Of a stretch of 64,000 nucleotides of DNA, positions 53,772 to 62,569 are shown piece by piece. The translations under genes and the position numbers were made by a program. The stretch covers positions 421,387-485,386 of the forward strand of contig NZ_CAMXCM010000001.1 of assembly GCF_947179015.1 (NCBI RefSeq), given 5' to 3'. Below the pieces are notes generated by a model that did not search any database, had not been told where the DNA came from, and worked only from the letters and a program-made list of their open reading frames with translations. Every line of letters starts with the position of its first letter. Position 1 is the stretch's first letter. This DNA is from Commensalibacter communis (GTDB taxonomy: Bacteria; Pseudomonadota; Alphaproteobacteria; Acetobacterales; Acetobacteraceae).

Positions 53772-53817
53772 TTTGTGAACCTTTTAGATTAACACAAGGC
53801 GCGTGAGTATATTAGAT

Positions 53818-54246
53818 CTAATCTTTTATTTTCAAAGGGATTAGTTTCAAAGTTGGCATTTGAGAGAAGCTGCAATTTTTGGGATGATAATCTGCACATG
53901 ATGTCGTTTCGCTGGGTTGGCTTAGCTCTTGTGTTTCCTGATTGATATCAAAAGATATTTTGCATCTTTTATAGGTGATGGTAAGCTTTTTGTTTTTCAA
54001 TGCAAAAGGATCAATATATCCTGCAATTTCTGCATTGCATCCTGATGATTTCATAGAGACCAAACCATAAGCTGGGTAATAGGGCATATATAAAACCGTT
54101 GCATAATGATTGGGTGATTTATACTCATAGGCGATCATATTTAAAGAATATTGTTGTGGTTCACTATTGGATTGAGCTTGGCTCACAACAGGAAAAAATA
54201 TCACAGTACCAATTATATAAGGGGTAAAAATAGAAAGTAATTTCAT
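53818..54246 (-). CDS. Small secreted four-cysteine protein, copy A
   Basis: 142 residues with a signal peptide (IIGTVIFFPVVSQA-QS). Mature part: SGCNAEIAGYIDP, KRCKISFDI, ETTSCADYHPKNCSF. The order Cys-...-G-x-I/T-x-P...CKI-x-F...ETxxC...CxFS is shared with the neighbour at 54263–54748, so the two are paralogues. Probably two disulfides in the periplasm or outside. Function unknown. The genes are 16 bases apart. Confidence 0.7.
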   Translation of the reverse strand: MKLLSIFTPYIIGTVIFFPVVSQAQSNSEPQQYSLNMIAYEYKSPNHYATVLYMPYYPAYGLVSMKSSGCNAEIAGYIDPFALKNKKLTITYKRCKISFDINQETQELSQPSETTSCADYHPKNCSFSQMPTLKLIPLKIKD

Positions 54247-54262
54247 CAGACCATACTCTGGC

Positions 54263-54748
54263 TTATTGTGGATAAATACGAGTTAGCAAAGATATAGATG
54301 AAAAAGTACAAAAGTCACCATGCCATGCTGTACAAGCAGCAGTTTCTTTAATAATTTTTAACTCGTTATTATTGGTTTTTTTAAAATTAATTTTACAAAG
54401 TGGATCCTCGGTAGAGGTGAACTCAATTTCAGACTTGTTTTTGGGGTTGATGCTTGTGCTACCATATGAATTCGCCTGACAAGTCGGGGAATCATAAGTA
54501 ATTAATGCTTTTCCAGGCTGATCTGTATATAACGCAATAACGTAATTATTTTTATCTTTGTGAGCATTGTAAATACTGATTTGAGAGTCTGTAACGATTG
54601 ATGGCTTATCATTCCTAGTGATTGCTTTTGGCGTATTATATGTCTGCTTAGAAGGGGATGTTTTATGATGTTGTGTGTTTGCAAAACTGGATGGCATACT
54701 GCTTATCATCAATAAGAATAATACTCCCAAAGAACTGTTTCTAATCAA
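54263..54748 (-). CDS. Small secreted four-cysteine protein, copy B
   Basis: 161 residues with a signal peptide (SLGVLFLLMISSMPSSFANT). Mature part: SPTCQANSYGSTSINP, DPLCKINFKKT, ETAACTAWHGDFCTFSS. Same cysteine order as the downstream copy A, with a longer Ser/Thr/Lys-rich N-terminal part. Together they look like a tandem duplication. The first gene of this three-gene minus-strand group. Confidence 0.7.
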   Translation of the reverse strand: MIRNSSLGVLFLLMISSMPSSFANTQHHKTSPSKQTYNTPKAITRNDKPSIVTDSQISIYNAHKDKNNYVIALYTDQPGKALITYDSPTCQANSYGSTSINPKNKSEIEFTSTEDPLCKINFKKTNNNELKIIKETAACTAWHGDFCTFSSISLLTRIYPQ

Positions 54749-54786
54749 CCGTCATCTCCAATATATTTGCCTAGTAAATAAGAAAG

Positions 54787-54810
54787 AAATCCCTTGATAT
54801 GAAGGGATTT
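54787..54810 (-). terminator. Terminator downstream of ansB
   Basis: AAATCCCTT (54787–54795) and AAGGGATTT (54802–54810), a perfect 9-bp stem with a 6-base loop. Read on the minus strand it follows the asparaginase gene and is succeeded by a T-rich tail (CTTTCTTATTT). Confidence 0.7.
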
Positions 54811-54917
54811 GCTCACTTATTTTAAAATATTTTATTCACTATTCATCATTTTAGTTGAAATACAAGGAAATTTCAAACCTCTAATGATGTGTATTATATG
54901 TTGGATATATTTCGAAA

Positions 54918-56048
54918 TTAATATAATTTGGAGAATATTGTTTGAATTTGACTGGGTGTAGTAATGTGGTTTGCAAGTAGAATTTGTAATAATAGACGTG
55001 ATTTTTGAGGGTTTAAATCTTCTGAAACAACAAAATGATTTTGGTCATCATTAATCTCCACATTACGATTCACAAAACCACTTCCCACTCTTGTGGACCG
55101 GACGATAACAACCCCTTTATTTGCAGCATTTTGTAACGCTTTTAATGCAGCCGCTGATGTATTTCCGTCTCCAACGCCTGCTAGAATAATACCTTTTGTA
55201 CCTCTTTTTACAGCATCTTCGATTAAGTCCCCATCCATCTGAACGTGCGAATAAATAATGTCCACTCTAGGAAAAGGTGCTTGACTAGGCGGGGATAAAT
55301 ACTCAGTTTCTTGAGAGAATGATGGTAGATAAAAGCGAACATGTTCATTATTTACAATGCCAATTGAACCCGCATTTGGAGCTTGAAATGCTTCTAAATT
55401 GGTCGTGTTCATTTTTTGTGCAGAGCGAGCAGAAAAAATCGTATCATTCATCACAATCATGACAGGACGATTCTTGGCAAGTGGGCTGGTTGCAACTTTG
55501 ACGGCATCAATGAGATTGGCATTTCCATCTGCACTGGCATACCCTGCAGGGCGCATGGCACCGACAAGGATTATAGGTTTATGATGAGGTAATACTTCGT
55601 TAAGGAAAAAAGCAGTTTCTTCCATTGTATCTGTACCATGTGTAATTACTATGCCAGCAAGTTTTGGATTTGTTTCTGCTTTTTGAATATGATGTACTAA
55701 ATCCAATAATATTGCATCGGACATATCTTGCGACCCAATTTGAGAAACGGCTTCAACTTGTATATTGGCAAGGTCTTTAAGTGCTGGAACAGAAGCAATC
55801 AATGCTTCGCCAGAGGTTTGACCAGCATGATATCCAAGACTTTTATGATCTTGGGCTTGTCCTGCAATAGTTCCACCTGTGGTTAAGATTAAGACAGTTG
55901 CTTTTTCATGTATAGGTTGCTGCATGATTGTTGTTCCTGATTCAGAATGGGTGTTTTGGGCAAGTAAAGATTGAGAGAAACAGATTAAGCTTAAGCATGT
56001 AAAACTGAAAATAAATTGGTATGTAGTTTTTTTTATATTATGATACAT
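54918..56048 (-). CDS. ansB: Type II (periplasmic) L-asparaginase
   Basis: 376 residues. Signal peptide (FIFSFTCLSLICFSQSLLA-QN), then the asparaginase fold: first catalytic threonine in LTTGGTIAGQ (T60 region), the second set in VITHGTDTMEETAFFL, and LVGAMRPAGYASADG with the catalytic lysine environment further on. The mature size and the signal place it as a high-affinity periplasmic enzyme converting asparagine to aspartate and ammonia. Followed by a terminator; no transporter adjoins. Confidence 0.93.
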   Translation of the reverse strand: MYHNIKKTTYQFIFSFTCLSLICFSQSLLAQNTHSESGTTIMQQPIHEKATVLILTTGGTIAGQAQDHKSLGYHAGQTSGEALIASVPALKDLANIQVEAVSQIGSQDMSDAILLDLVHHIQKAETNPKLAGIVITHGTDTMEETAFFLNEVLPHHKPIILVGAMRPAGYASADGNANLIDAVKVATSPLAKNRPVMIVMNDTIFSARSAQKMNTTNLEAFQAPNAGSIGIVNNEHVRFYLPSFSQETEYLSPPSQAPFPRVDIIYSHVQMDGDLIEDAVKRGTKGIILAGVGDGNTSAAALKALQNAANKGVVIVRSTRVGSGFVNRNVEINDDQNHFVVSEDLNPQKSRLLLQILLANHITTPSQIQTIFSKLY

Positions 56049-56216
56049 GGTATGAAACGATCATTTCTATTAATGAAATATATTGAACGAATGAATTTTA
56101 ATCATTATCTTAAATCTATTTGTAATCTGTTTTGGTTGTGATTTAAATAGAATAGATTAAGATGCTGATTATCTTAAAAGAGAATATAGATTTAAAATAA
56201 AGGTTTTGGTGATTTT

Positions 56217-58010
56217 ATGGTATTTCAGTGGTTTAAAAAGAAAGGTCAAAAAGGCTCGACACAAAATCATTCTCAAAGATTGCTGGTTTTACCTATGCTT
56301 CAAACAGGGCAGCAGATTGATTTTATTTATAAAGTTGAGAATCAGGCTGTTCAATATATATTTGATCTCAGTCTGGTTTTGCAACCCAATGAAGTTATTG
56401 AAGAAGTTAATTACGAAAATAAAGAAGATTCTTTTCAATTAAAAGATTTTATTTATCAACAAAATGAATTCACAGTTACGGCTGACGGTGGCTGGAATAA
56501 CTCGAAATTCGCGATTTTACTCAAGGTTACTACAAATACAAAACAAATTTATCATTTTACAATATTAGTAACGATTATAAGTATTTATAAAAATAAGAAT
56601 GACCTTGGAAATGGGCAAAGAGTTTGTCGTTTATGGGGGTTAGATCATAATCCAGATTTAAATTATGCTCAAGAAAATCAAGAACCCTGGATTGAGGGGG
56701 ATATGATTTTGAATATTCATAATCGTTATTTATGGGAATACAAAAAAACAGATAAACAAGAAGTATGGCTACCGTTATTTATTTTGAACGGCGCCACAGA
56801 TTCTGTTGTTTCTTCTTACAGTGATGCAAAAAATCCTGGTGAACGATTGGCTTTGAATCATATTCATTCCGATCAAGGAAAGGTAAAATCAGATTCCAAA
56901 GGGAATTTATCAGTTCAAGGGGATATGACGACGGGTTCAATCTATACCAAAGCAATCATTGCTGGACACCCTTTGGGAGAAGGAATGTTATTTACGTCCC
57001 AGGGAATGATCGCAGGACATAGTTTATATATTGGCTCCCCTGAGGCAAAGCCAAAAAATATCTATATTGGAATGCCTGGTGTTGTTTCTACCAAAATGGT
57101 CTCAACTGATTATTTACAGTTAACCCCTTTATCGGTCAAAGAGTTGCCTTCTCAGGTTACCAAAGGAACGCTAATTTTATGTTATGATTATAAGGGGCAT
57201 TCAGATTTGGTTTTATTATATGCCAAAAAAGATACTCCGCAAACTCTCAGTGATTGGAAAGTTTTATTCGCGTCTACTGGGATAGAGCAAAAACCAACAC
57301 CACCAACCTCATCCTATACGCCACGTATTGCCCCTACATCTAAGCCACATTTATATCCGGTGTCATTTAATCCAGATATTCCAACGGGAAGATCTAAGTT
57401 AAATAATATAATTGATATCAAACCAGTTCCAAATACTGATAATACGAATGAACAAGAACTGGTGAAGACGCAAACTAATTCCTGTTCTGGGATTGGTACT
57501 TATACTAGATTTCAATTTGAAAAAGTAACTATTCCTAAAACAATCGATAAAAAAATAGTGTGGAAAAAGCTTTGTGTCGAAGATCAAGACCAACAATTAA
57601 AGGGGGAGGGGCAACAATACTGGTCTGAACAAGAGAGTTGTTGGCAAGTTCCCGTAGAGGGATTATTGCACGTAGAGGGCTCGTTTATATTTATCGAGGA
57701 ACAATTGAATTCATCAGAACCTATCCCGTATCATACAGGGGATATGCTATTATTAAATGTTGCTTGTAATCAGGAGCAAAAGCACGAGATTTATCCAACG
57801 ACACAGTTGGAATTCCCCCTAATCCCTTATGTAAATGATGTTACACATAAGATCTGCGCACATCAGCAAATTAGTTTCTCAATGACCTATCCAGTCAAAA
57901 AAGGGGATAAGATCAGTATCATATTAGGATATTTGAACCAACATTCAGCTTACAGTGTTGCAAAAGATTTATGTGTTAAAAAATCAATTATAACATTATA
58001 TATGTCATAG
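56217..58010 (+). CDS. Large protein of unknown function, fibre-like
   Basis: 597 residues, no signal peptide or membrane segment, basic N-terminus (FKKKGQKG). Three parts are visible: residues 1–230 beta-rich; 230–360 with a repeated strand pattern (GSIYTKAIIAGHPLGEGM and TSQGMIAGHSLYIGSP, i.e. IAGH twice, then IYIGMPG); a Pro/Thr/Ser linker (about 365–400, KPTPPTSSYTPRIAPTSKPH); and a C-terminal 200-residue domain of alternating strands ending in GDKISIILGYLNQHSAYS. This resembles phage tail-fibre or lectin-like modules, but no phage genes lie nearby. Function unknown; the neighbouring convergent GT25 gene suggests a surface context. Confidence 0.5.
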   Translation: MVFQWFKKKGQKGSTQNHSQRLLVLPMLQTGQQIDFIYKVENQAVQYIFDLSLVLQPNEVIEEVNYENKEDSFQLKDFIYQQNEFTVTADGGWNNSKFAILLKVTTNTKQIYHFTILVTIISIYKNKNDLGNGQRVCRLWGLDHNPDLNYAQENQEPWIEGDMILNIHNRYLWEYKKTDKQEVWLPLFILNGATDSVVSSYSDAKNPGERLALNHIHSDQGKVKSDSKGNLSVQGDMTTGSIYTKAIIAGHPLGEGMLFTSQGMIAGHSLYIGSPEAKPKNIYIGMPGVVSTKMVSTDYLQLTPLSVKELPSQVTKGTLILCYDYKGHSDLVLLYAKKDTPQTLSDWKVLFASTGIEQKPTPPTSSYTPRIAPTSKPHLYPVSFNPDIPTGRSKLNNIIDIKPVPNTDNTNEQELVKTQTNSCSGIGTYTRFQFEKVTIPKTIDKKIVWKKLCVEDQDQQLKGEGQQYWSEQESCWQVPVEGLLHVEGSFIFIEEQLNSSEPIPYHTGDMLLLNVACNQEQKHEIYPTTQLEFPLIPYVNDVTHKICAHQQISFSMTYPVKKGDKISIILGYLNQHSAYSVAKDLCVKKSIITLYMS

Positions 58011-58020
58011 GCTGATCGGC

Positions 58021-58785
58021 TTAGCTGATCCTTGTTTTCTCATTATTAGAGTAAGCTAAAAATGGAGATGCTAAGACAACATTCATATTTCTATACAGAT
58101 GCTCTAAGGTGATATCAATCCCGTGTTCTACGTTAATCGCAGTGATAGTCCCATAATAGTAAATTTCATAATTATCCAAAGGTAATTGATCGAGCAATGC
58201 TTGCGCACATTGAGGGGTAATGGAATAACAAGGTGTACCAGCAAACATAGTTGTAGAGATAAAATCTGGGGTTATAGATTGTGACAAATATTCTTCTTTA
58301 TTGATTTTATCGCCATATGCGCCAATCTGATTGATCCGGTGTAGTTGTGAGGAATCGCCTACTTGTACTAAATATGATATTAAAGAAGAAGGGAGGCCTT
58401 TTGCTGTTTGTAATCGAATTGGCCAATCTAAGTTATATCCCCAAGCAATAATATCATATTGTTCTTTATTATCTAACAAAAGCTTGTTTGCCTTTACGAA
58501 ATCAGGATGAACGATGACATCATCTTCCATAATCGTAATGCCATGTTCACTTTTGGCCGCAATCTTCCAAAGTTCGACATGTGACTTCAAAACACCTAAG
58601 CCTCTTGGTTTATAAAGGTTTCTATCTGTGATCAATCCATCTAAAATAAGCTGCCTACGAGCTAGACGATTGCCATCATATGCTTTGAATATATTTAAAT
58701 GCTCTAAAAGAAAGGGATTATTTATTTTGAATTGTTCAAGACGCTCTGTGTGGCGTTGCAGATTGATAAGATAAACAGGCAGCAT
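58021..58785 (-). CDS. Glycosyltransferase family 25 (LOS/LPS-type)
   Basis: 254 residues. GT25 pattern: start VYLINLQRHTERLEQF, KAYDGNRLARRQLI, GVLKSHVELWKIAAKSEHGITIMEDDVIVHPDF (the EDD motif is the metal-binding site), and WGYNLDWPIRLQ. Family members transfer galactose or related sugars to LOS/LPS or to glycoproteins. The gene converges on the fibre-like gene (10 bases), so both might serve surface structures. No ABC or flippase genes adjoin. Confidence 0.85.
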   Translation of the reverse strand: MLPVYLINLQRHTERLEQFKINNPFLLEHLNIFKAYDGNRLARRQLILDGLITDRNLYKPRGLGVLKSHVELWKIAAKSEHGITIMEDDVIVHPDFVKANKLLLDNKEQYDIIAWGYNLDWPIRLQTAKGLPSSLISYLVQVGDSSQLHRINQIGAYGDKINKEEYLSQSITPDFISTTMFAGTPCYSITPQCAQALLDQLPLDNYEIYYYGTITAINVEHGIDITLEHLYRNMNVVLASPFLAYSNNEKTRIS

Positions 58786-58850
58786 ATATTCCTCATAAGA
58801 TCTTGTTGATTAATACAATGTTTTAATAAACAATTTGATTTCTAACGGAT

Positions 58851-58884
58851 ATATCTTGAAAAGTAAAAATACTTTTCAAGATAT
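58851..58884 (-). terminator. Strong AT-rich hairpin after ecotin
   Basis: A perfect 15-bp stem, ATATCTTGAAAAGTA (58851–58865) and TACTTTTCAAGATAT (58870–58884), with AAAA as the loop. It begins 10 bases after the ecotin stop (minus strand); no T run, but the stem is long enough to act as a terminator. Confidence 0.6.
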
Positions 58885-58894
58885 ATGAGTTATT

Positions 58895-59395
58895 TTATTC
58901 AGCGTTTTTCAATTCACCTGCTGACCACACACGATACGATAAATGAATATCTTTTGGAGTGTAAATGACGAGCGGAAGTTTGCTGTTATATCTTAAGAAT
59001 TTTAAATTTGTATGAATGGCAATTTGCTTAAGTTCTGTTGTTTGTGGAAAACAAGCCATTCGTGTCGAAGCAGGTTGGCCGATTTGACTTAGTACATAAT
59101 ATTCGTATCCCCACCCTGTCAAAGGTTTCGTTTCGATTGTTCCATTGATCATGATATGATTACAATCTGCTTTTAATGTTTTTTCAGGAATTAATTCGAC
59201 ACGATATAAATCTTCATCTTGCAAGTGAGGTAATTGTATAACAATTTGTTTAAATCCCTTTTCGGGCTTTGGCCAAATAGACATAGGATCCTTTGTATCT
59301 GTAGTATACCCTGTTGTTACGTTCAGAAAAAACGAAAAAAAACCAATGAGAGATAAACATATTTTACAAAGTGAAAGATTCTTTGAGAAAGGCAT
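58895..59395 (-). CDS. eco: Ecotin, periplasmic serine-protease inhibitor
   Basis: 166 residues with a signal peptide (FSKNLSLCKICLSLIGFFSFFLNV region). The mature part is clearly ecotin: WPKPEKGFKQIVIQLP, VELIPEKTLKADCNHIM, KPLTGWGYEYYVL, STRMACFPQ, LRYNSKLPLVIYTPKDIHLSYRVW. The reactive loop, STMMAC in E. coli, is STRMAC here, so the P1 Met is kept and P2 is Arg. Two cysteines (DCN and MAC) form the loop disulfide. Ecotin inhibits trypsin-, chymotrypsin- and elastase-like proteases, which may shield an envelope in a gut. Followed by a terminator. Confidence 0.92.
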   Translation of the reverse strand: MPFSKNLSLCKICLSLIGFFSFFLNVTTGYTTDTKDPMSIWPKPEKGFKQIVIQLPHLQDEDLYRVELIPEKTLKADCNHIMINGTIETKPLTGWGYEYYVLSQIGQPASTRMACFPQTTELKQIAIHTNLKFLRYNSKLPLVIYTPKDIHLSYRVWSAGELKNAE

Positions 59396-59567
59396 TTTAT
59401 TTCCTTGAAAATCGAAAGGTAAAGCAATATTTTATCATAAACATAGTAAGATTTGGATACATTCTCTTAAATCTTATGATAGTGTGACCACAAATTATAA
59501 ATAACACATATTATCACTATGGATAATTTTTCCCTAGTTTAAATAATGGTTTTGATTTGGATAAGCT

Positions 59568-60218
59568 ATGAAACTTTATATTTATGAACATTGTCCTTTT
59601 TGTGTTATGGCAAAAATGATTTTTGTTTTAAAGAACTATCCCGTAGAAACTGTTTATTTATTATATGATGATGTTCAAACGCCAATGCATATGGTTGGTC
59701 GTAAGGCGCTGCCTGTCTTAGAGTATAAACCGAATCGTTTTATGTCTGAAAGCATTGATATCATTCATTACATTGATCAGAGTATCGGTGAGCCACAGGT
59801 AACATTGCCTATTGTTGATGAAATCGCACAATGGGTTAAAGAGGTAGAGCGATTTATTTATCGTTTAGCTTATCCTCGTTGGATTAGAGCTCCTTTTCCA
59901 GAGTTTAGCTCTGATGAAGCTAAGAAATATTTTTATAAGAGTAAAGATCCATCTGGTAGAGGGTTTATGTCTGATTTAGCGGATCCTGCATTATTGCAAA
60001 GGGCGCAAAAGGCAATTGATAAATTAGAAAATATTCTGGTTGATTATCCTTTGATTGATCGCACAAAGCCTATTTCGATTAGTAGTTTATCTTTGTTTTC
60101 GCAGCTACACTCCTTATCTATCATCAAAGGATTAAATTATGGTAATATTGTTGATAGATGGCGAAAAAATACTGCAGAAAATTTCTTTATTTCATTAAAT
60201 GATGAGTTCGCTAACTAA
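59568..60218 (+). CDS. grxB: Glutaredoxin 2 (GrxB)
   Basis: 216 residues. N-terminal thioredoxin fold with active site CPFC (MKLYIYEHCPFCVMAKMIF), then MVGRKALPVLEYKPNRFMSESIDIIHYID and an all-helical C-terminal domain (RFIYRLAYPRWIRAPFPEFSSDEAKKYF). This matches E. coli Grx2 throughout. It is a dithiol glutaredoxin that reduces protein disulfides with glutathione. Stands alone. Confidence 0.95.
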   Translation: MKLYIYEHCPFCVMAKMIFVLKNYPVETVYLLYDDVQTPMHMVGRKALPVLEYKPNRFMSESIDIIHYIDQSIGEPQVTLPIVDEIAQWVKEVERFIYRLAYPRWIRAPFPEFSSDEAKKYFYKSKDPSGRGFMSDLADPALLQRAQKAIDKLENILVDYPLIDRTKPISISSLSLFSQLHSLSIIKGLNYGNIVDRWRKNTAENFFISLNDEFAN

Positions 60219-60219
60219 A

Positions 60220-60249
60220 AAAGAGAGAGACAGTTTATTGTCTGTCTCT
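60220..60249 (-). terminator. Terminator between grxB and a small convergent gene
   Basis: AGAGACAG (60226–60233) pairs with CTGTCTCT (60242–60249). On the minus strand it is followed by a run of six T, making it the terminator of the gene at 60259; on the plus strand it may also serve grxB. Confidence 0.7.
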
Positions 60250-60258
60250 AAGTCGGAT

Positions 60259-60582
60259 CTAAATAAAATCTTCTGTTTGAGGAAACATTGCGCGGATGCT
60301 GCTTAGCTGGTGCAATTTTTTGGCAACATTTAACGCTGTGGAAGAGCGAGAAGGGGTCGAGGATATAGGAATAGTATCCGCAGCGCCTAATTCATCAAAA
60401 TTATTGTCGATTTTATGGATCAAAGCAGTACGATCTTTTGGGTCTAAATCTACAACAAAAGAAGAAATTAGTTGTTCAACCAACAATAACGCGGCACTCA
60501 GCTGCTGATTTTCAATTTTAAGATTTTTCACATCCTCTTGAAGTTGTAGCAATTCTTCTTTGGAAATTAATTGTTCAGTCAT
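60259..60582 (-). CDS. Small coiled-coil protein, unknown
   Basis: 107 residues from ATG 60582 (MTEQLISKEELLQ). A leucine/glutamate coiled coil (KEELLQLQEDVKNLKIENQQL, then LLLVEQLISSF), a short acidic middle, and a Ser/Thr/Pro stretch (PISSTPSRSS) before a final helix. Cytoplasmic. No family recognised. It has its own terminator downstream and is not clearly in operon with cysG. Confidence 0.6.
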   Translation of the reverse strand: MTEQLISKEELLQLQEDVKNLKIENQQLSAALLLVEQLISSFVVDLDPKDRTALIHKIDNNFDELGAADTIPISSTPSRSSTALNVAKKLHQLSSIRAMFPQTEDFI

Positions 60583-60674
60583 AATAAATATCCAATCCAT
60601 AATATAATGAGAAATATAATTTTTACATCTTTATGCGAAAGTTTGTTTGTTAAAATTTATACAACTATTAAAAA

Positions 60675-62075
60675 TTACTCAATAGAAATAACGCGGCGTT
60701 GAACGACTTGCCCAATTATAACCAAAACAGGACTTTTAAGATTGGCTGTCTCAACCAATTGGGATAAATTCTCTAATGTTCCAGCGATTACTTTTTGATT
60801 AGGTAAAGTTCCTTTTTCGATCGCAGCCGCTGGCCATGTTAATGGTAGACCTTTATGAATTAATTTTTGGCATAGCTGGTGTAGCGTGCTAAGTCCCATA
60901 TAAATAACCAAGGTTTGTTGTTGGTTTATCATACTTTCCCACGGTAAATCTAGTTGCCCTTCATGTTGCGTATGACCAGTTAGAATCAGACAAGATTGAG
61001 CACAATCACGATGGGTCAGGGGAATACCGCTATATGCTGCACATCCATTAGCCGCAGAAATGCCGGGAATAATTTTGAATGGAATCTCAGCTTTTACCAA
61101 GGCTTCCGCTTCTTCGCCGCCACGACCAAAAATGAAGGGATCTCCTCCTTTTAAACGTAGAACACGTTTCCCATTTTGTGCATGTTTGATTAAAAGTTGA
61201 TTAATATCTTGTTGTGGAAGTGTATGTTTCTTTTTTTGTTTGCCAACGTAAATTAATAAGGCATCACGGCGAATTCGTTTTAAAACGTCCTCTGATAATA
61301 GATGATCGTATAAAATTACATCTGCATTTTGTAAGCAATGCATTGCTTTTAAAGTTAATAAATCAGGATCACCGGGACCAGCACCAACCAACCATATTTC
61401 ACCTTTGATAGGCGTATTCAGATCAACAAGTTGTTCTAAATAGGTAAGAGCTTGGTCTTCTTGGTTTTGTTCTATGAAAGAGGGCCCGCGACCATCTAAA
61501 AATCTTTCCCATAATCGTTGGCGCTCTTCTGTAACAGGTAAATGTTTTTTTATCCAATGGCGGTGCTTTCCCATAAAGCGAGCCATATGTCCGGTTGCTT
61601 GACTGATAATAGGCTCTATTGCTTCCCGAATACGTCTGCTCAGGACAGGGGCAGTTCCTCCAGTAGAAATAGCAATTTGCACGGGGTTTCTATCGATTAT
61701 GGCAGGTGTAATAAAGCTCGATTGTTGGGGATTATCAACAGCACAAATAGGAATGTTACATTCTTGAGCCCATTGAGAAATTTGCGTATTGTAATCTTGA
61801 TCGTCTGTGGCTGCAAAGATCAGGCGAACACCATAAATATGGGTTTGAAATTGTTCTTTATTTTCGATTTGTCCGTGGAATTGAACTCGATTTTGCTGAA
61901 CAAGTTGTTGTATTTCTTGACACAGATTTTGGGCAAAAATTTCTATCTGAGCATTTTTATCCAATAATAGTCGGATCTTTCTTGCTGCAATTTGTCCTCC
62001 ACCAACAATAACAAGGCGCGAACCATCGATACGTAATGTAATAGGGAAATAAGAAAAAGGGGTAGAAACATCCAT
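60675..62075 (-). CDS. cysG: Siroheme synthase CysG (fused)
   Basis: 466 residues: N-terminal precorrin-2 dehydrogenase/sirohydrochlorin ferrochelatase (RLVIVGGGQIAARKIRLLL; then CAVDNPQQSSFITPAIIDRNPVQIAISTGG) and C-terminal uroporphyrinogen-III C-methyltransferase (IWLVGAGPGDPDLLTLKA; LRLKGGDPFIFGRGGEEA). This full fusion matches E. coli CysG. It turns uroporphyrinogen III into siroheme, the cofactor of sulfite reductase, and so connects with metY for sulfur assimilation. ATG 62075 fits; one internal start is possible. Confidence 0.96.
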   Translation of the reverse strand: MDVSTPFSYFPITLRIDGSRLVIVGGGQIAARKIRLLLDKNAQIEIFAQNLCQEIQQLVQQNRVQFHGQIENKEQFQTHIYGVRLIFAATDDQDYNTQISQWAQECNIPICAVDNPQQSSFITPAIIDRNPVQIAISTGGTAPVLSRRIREAIEPIISQATGHMARFMGKHRHWIKKHLPVTEERQRLWERFLDGRGPSFIEQNQEDQALTYLEQLVDLNTPIKGEIWLVGAGPGDPDLLTLKAMHCLQNADVILYDHLLSEDVLKRIRRDALLIYVGKQKKKHTLPQQDINQLLIKHAQNGKRVLRLKGGDPFIFGRGGEEAEALVKAEIPFKIIPGISAANGCAAYSGIPLTHRDCAQSCLILTGHTQHEGQLDLPWESMINQQQTLVIYMGLSTLHQLCQKLIHKGLPLTWPAAAIEKGTLPNQKVIAGTLENLSQLVETANLKSPVLVIIGQVVQRRVISIE

Positions 62076-62569
62076 AATGTGATTATTTTACCTGATAAAA
62101 TTGTAAAAATATAAATGCAGTCCATAAAATCGTTCATATCTTAATTTTTATAGGTAGTAAAAGGAAAGTTGTTTTTTTATACTTGGAAAGTATAAATTTA
62201 TAATCTTCAAACATTGTATCAAAAAGTAAAATATAAAACGGTGAGAGAATGATATGTGAGTTATCCATAGCAAAACTGTTATTTATTTATAACGCTCTGC
62301 AAGTTTCTTTACAGTTTTTTTGTTTTCTCATGACTTGCCTCTTGTGATGATAAACGTTCTTTTGTAAAGTCAAAACCAAGTTTATATCATAATTTTTCAT
62401 AAAGGTCAGGATATTCGCTGATGAGGCCCTATGGACAGGTTCGTCGTTTATTTTTTAAAAGTGAGTATTCCAATAGATCTTTATTCTCAGTTGTTTCTAA
62501 AAAGCAAAGAAATACATAATATGTTTTTTTTAGAATACACCTTATTCTTTTACATAAAAAGCTCACAAT
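62076..62569. other. Non-coding region before the phosphate transporter
   Basis: About 490 AT-rich bases between divergent cysG and the PiT gene. It must hold both promoters. A 32-codon frame (62423–62521, MRPYGQVRRLFFKSEYSNRS and onward) lacks a ribosome site and is probably not a gene. No riboswitch, tRNA or repeat array is convincing. Confidence 0.4.

Noticed and set aside
61542-61967. A 141-codon plus-strand frame opposite cysG
   Set aside because: Mirrors the conserved siroheme synthase N-terminal domain; no independent evidence.
62418-62455. CTGATGAG resembling a hammerhead ribozyme core upstream of the phosphate transporter
   Set aside because: No GAAA element and no stems II/III can be formed around it; the likeness is limited to the one conserved segment.
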